This document shows positions 5,807 to 7,369 of a DNA stretch of 7,369 nucleotides, in pieces. The notes below the pieces were generated by a model. The model saw only the letters and a program-made list of their open reading frames with translations, was not told where the DNA came from and made no database searches. Position 1 is the first letter of the stretch. Each line of letters opens with the position of its first letter. A program made the position numbers and the translations under genes. This DNA is from Actinomycetota bacterium. GTDB lineage: Bacteria; Actinomycetota; Acidimicrobiia; Acidimicrobiales; JACCXE01. Location of the stretch: NCBI GenBank assembly GCA_013697265.1, contig JACCXE010000176.1, forward strand, positions 1-7,369, given 5' to 3'.

Positions 5807-7007
5807 CCGCCGGGTTGTAGCAAACGCCGCGCATACCGAGCATTTGCGCCGAAACGCACTTGTTCGAGTTAAGGCACAGCCGGGCGCCGTGGTCGCCGCC
5901 CAGGATTTTCTCCGCCAGGTCGGGCTCGGCATAGAAGGGTCGACCGATGCCCACCATTTGCGCCTCGCCCGACTCGAGGATCTGGTTGACCTCGTCGGCG
6001 GTGCGGATGCCGCCCACCGCGAAGACCGGGATCGATACGCGCTGGGAGATCGCGGCGAACAGTTGCCGGTTCCACACGGGTTTGAACGGTGCCCGCTTGC
6101 CGCCGTACCAGGCACCGATCTTCAACACGGCGCGTTTGCGCCGCGTCGGCGCCGCCTTCTTCAAGCGGTTGACCATGCCCGGGTTGGTCCAGATCCCGTC
6201 AGGCACCCCGCCGCGGCACAAGGTGGTGTCGGGGAAGGCAGACACCTCACACGGCGTCAGCGCGTCGAAACCCCACTCCTCGAGCATGGGTGCCAACTTC
6301 AACGCGTCATCGAAGGAGGTGTGCTTGGTACCGGGAATGCCGCCGACCTCGGAGGCAACCTTCACCAGGCACGGGAAGTCGGCGCCGGCGTGTTCGGCCA
6401 CCGACGCTCGGATGAGTCGCAAGATGCGGGCCCGGCCCTCGAGCGACCCACCGAATTCGTCGGTGCGCCGGTTGTAGAAGGGGGACAGGAACTGGTCGAG
6501 CAACTTGGCGTTCGAATTGCCGAGCTGGATCGCGTCGTAGCCGGCCTCGCGAGCCCAGGCCGATATTCGTCCGTAGCGGCCGACGAGTTCGTGCACCTCC
6601 TCGGTGCTCATCGCGCGCACCGGTATCCCCCGGAACGCAACCTTCAACTGCCACGGAACCGGCGACGGCGCTGTGAGCGGCCCTTTGCGGTTCGACGCGT
6701 AGGGCTCGTGCCACGCCTCGATTGCGTAGAGGCCGCCGTGGCCGAGTTGCAACACGATGCGCGCACCTGCGTTGTGCACCGCGTCGACCATCGGCGCGAA
6801 CCGCATCACCTTCTCGCGGGTGTCCACGCATGACATTCCTGGGCCGGAGCGGCCCTCTTCGGTAACGCACGACGCGCCTTGAATGATCATGCCGACGCCG
6901 CGCTGCGCGTTCTCGACGAAGTGCTTGGCGTATTGATCGCCCGCGTCAGGGCCGTCGCCCGCCCCCTCGAGGACGGGTGCTCGGTACAGACGGTTACGCA
7001 CCGTCAT
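5766..7007 (-). CDS. FMN oxidoreductase of the old yellow enzyme family, 5' end uncertain
   Basis: A single-domain NADH:flavin oxidoreductase of 413 residues from the ATG at 7007. It forms an FMN-binding barrel and should reduce an activated double bond in an enone or enoyl compound. Motifs in order: NRLYRAPVLEG (5-15), QLGHGG (87-92), QFLSPFYNRRTDEFGGSLEGR (172-192), the FMN phosphate site VGGIRT (331-336) and GIGRPFYAEPDL (353-364). Where classical members carry H-x-x-N/H followed by Y, this one reads GNSNAK (163-168), so a usual substrate-binding His and the Tyr are replaced. Near the end, C378, C384 and C396 resemble a partial Fe-S motif of the FadH type, yet no FAD/NAD domain follows. 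The family's PLQIGT segment is encoded just upstream in the same frame with no start codon, so the annotated ATG may give a shortened protein. It follows the SDR gene closely, and an operon for lipid or steroid redox chemistry is plausible. Confidence 0.88.
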   Translation of the reverse strand: MTVRNRLYRAPVLEGAGDGPDAGDQYAKHFVENAQRGVGMIIQGASCVTEEGRSGPGMSCVDTREKVMRFAPMVDAVHNAGARIVLQLGHGGLYAIEAWHEPYASNRKGPLTAPSPVPWQLKVAFRGIPVRAMSTEEVHELVGRYGRISAWAREAGYDAIQLGNSNAKLLDQFLSPFYNRRTDEFGGSLEGRARILRLIRASVAEHAGADFPCLVKVASEVGGIPGTKHTSFDDALKLAPMLEEWGFDALTPCEVSAFPDTTLCRGGVPDGIWTNPGMVNRLKKAAPTRRKRAVLKIGAWYGGKRAPFKPVWNRQLFAAISQRVSIPVFAVGGIRTADEVNQILESGEAQMVGIGRPFYAEPDLAEKILGGDHGARLCLNSNKCVSAQMLGMRGVCYNPAVTKIRPAGADATS

Positions 7008-7053
7008 CGTGCCGATCTGGAGCGGCGTGGCAGAACGTCAGTCACGCCGACAG

Positions 7054-7069
7054 TGTTACCCGGGTATCA
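7054..7069. promoter_or_regulatory. Operator-like palindrome upstream of the oxidoreductase gene
   Basis: TACCCGGGTA (7057-7066) is a perfect ten-base palindrome, and the flanks TG (7054-7055) and CA (7068-7069) extend the symmetry to 14 of 16 positions. It overlaps the SDR stop codon and lies eight bases before the candidate GTG at 7045. It shares the eight bases TGTTACCC with the - strand of the tetR upstream region. It could be a regulator binding site for an internal promoter of the oxidoreductase gene, but short GC-rich palindromes also arise by chance. Confidence 0.3.
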
Positions 7070-7369
7070 GGACAGCGCCTTGAGTGTCAGCATCATTTCT
7101 TCGTTGAGGTTGCCCGGCACTTCGTAGCCCGACTCGCTGCGGATCGTCTCGAAGTTTTCGCGGATGTCCTCGACGGTCATTTCCTTGTTCGTGTAACCGG
7201 GCGTGACGCCCAGGAAGACCCGCGACACGTGGCCGCCGCCGACCGAGTACACCTCGCCCGAAACCGGGCAGTCCTCGTGGGCCAGGAACGCGACGATCGG
7301 CGTGACGAATTCGGGCAGCAGACCGTCGGCCAATGCACCGAGCAACTCTTCGGTCATGCGGGTCTTGGC
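7067..7369 (-). CDS. Short-chain dehydrogenase/reductase, HSD17B4-like, N-terminus outside window
   Basis: Only the last 100 residues are present, as the gene enters from the right edge; the frame is open from base 7369 with AKTRMTEELLG, so the ATG at 7357 is internal. This stretch matches the C-terminal end of SDR enzymes like the dehydrogenase domain of multifunctional enzyme 2 (HSD17B4): the TRMT segment, then LLPEFVTPIVAFLAHEDCPVSG, and the closing strand EVYSVGGGHVSRVFLG. The Rossmann glycine motif and the Ser-Tyr-Lys catalytic residues lie outside the window. Such enzymes oxidise 3-hydroxyacyl-CoA or hydroxysteroid substrates with NAD. The final 40 or so residues (TVEDIRENFETI, then NLNEEMMLTLKALS) form a helical tail that could contact a partner or a further subunit. 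TGA at 7067-7069 is 21 bases before the candidate GTG start of the oxidoreductase, suggesting one operon. Confidence 0.85.
   Translation of the reverse strand, partial: AKTRMTEELLGALADGLLPEFVTPIVAFLAHEDCPVSGEVYSVGGGHVSRVFLGVTPGYTNKEMTVEDIRENFETIRSESGYEVPGNLNEEMMLTLKALS

Noticed and set aside
5844..6833. A + strand open frame of 329 codons opposite the FMN oxidoreductase
   Set aside because: Its translation is low in motif content and rich in Arg/Val/His, and the - strand frame carries clear FMN-barrel motifs throughout.

Overview
The window is GC-rich and codes densely on both strands. It has GTG starts, short or overlapping gene junctions and few Shine-Dalgarno sites. The gene families (long actinobacterial-type LeuA, AdhD-like zinc alcohol dehydrogenase, two-domain VOC protein of the CFP30B type, HSD17B4-like SDR) point to an actinobacterium. 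My best guess is a lineage near Acidimicrobiia/Ilumatobacter; that placement is inference from protein character, not from a search.

Layout. On the + strand lie the 3' part of leuA (1-1496), then a zinc-dependent alcohol dehydrogenase (1570-2676) with a strong ribosome binding site and a terminator-like hairpin behind it (2697-2733). Next is a CbbX/SpoVK-type AAA ATPase with an unrecognised N-terminal region (2762-4033). It meets a - strand two-domain VOC (glyoxalase-like) gene (4030-4794) tail to tail, and both genes use the same CTAG as stop codon. The VOC gene diverges from a + strand TetR-family regulator (4860-5441) across 65 bases holding two small inverted repeats and plausible -10 boxes. 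A small conserved-looking protein (5438-5806) overlaps the tetR stop by 4 bases and runs 41 bases into the 3' end of a - strand FMN oxidoreductase of the old yellow enzyme family (5766-7007). Upstream of that, in the same direction, is the 3' part of an SDR gene (7067-7369). No intergenic stretch exceeds 85 bases.

How the genes may work together. LeuA commits carbon to leucine synthesis and has no clear link to the rest. The SDR and the FMN oxidoreductase look like an operon for a redox step in lipid, steroid or acyl-CoA metabolism. The TetR regulator probably controls itself, the coupled small gene and perhaps the divergent VOC gene. The AAA ATPase stands without a recognisable client.

I see no defence system, mobile element, CRISPR array or RNA gene. 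The points most worth checking are a probable one-base frameshift (or coupled mini-ORF) at the start of the FMN oxidoreductase, that enzyme's altered active-site motif and degenerate Fe-S cysteine pattern, the unknown N-terminus of the AAA protein, and the small repeats in the tetR and oxidoreductase upstream regions.
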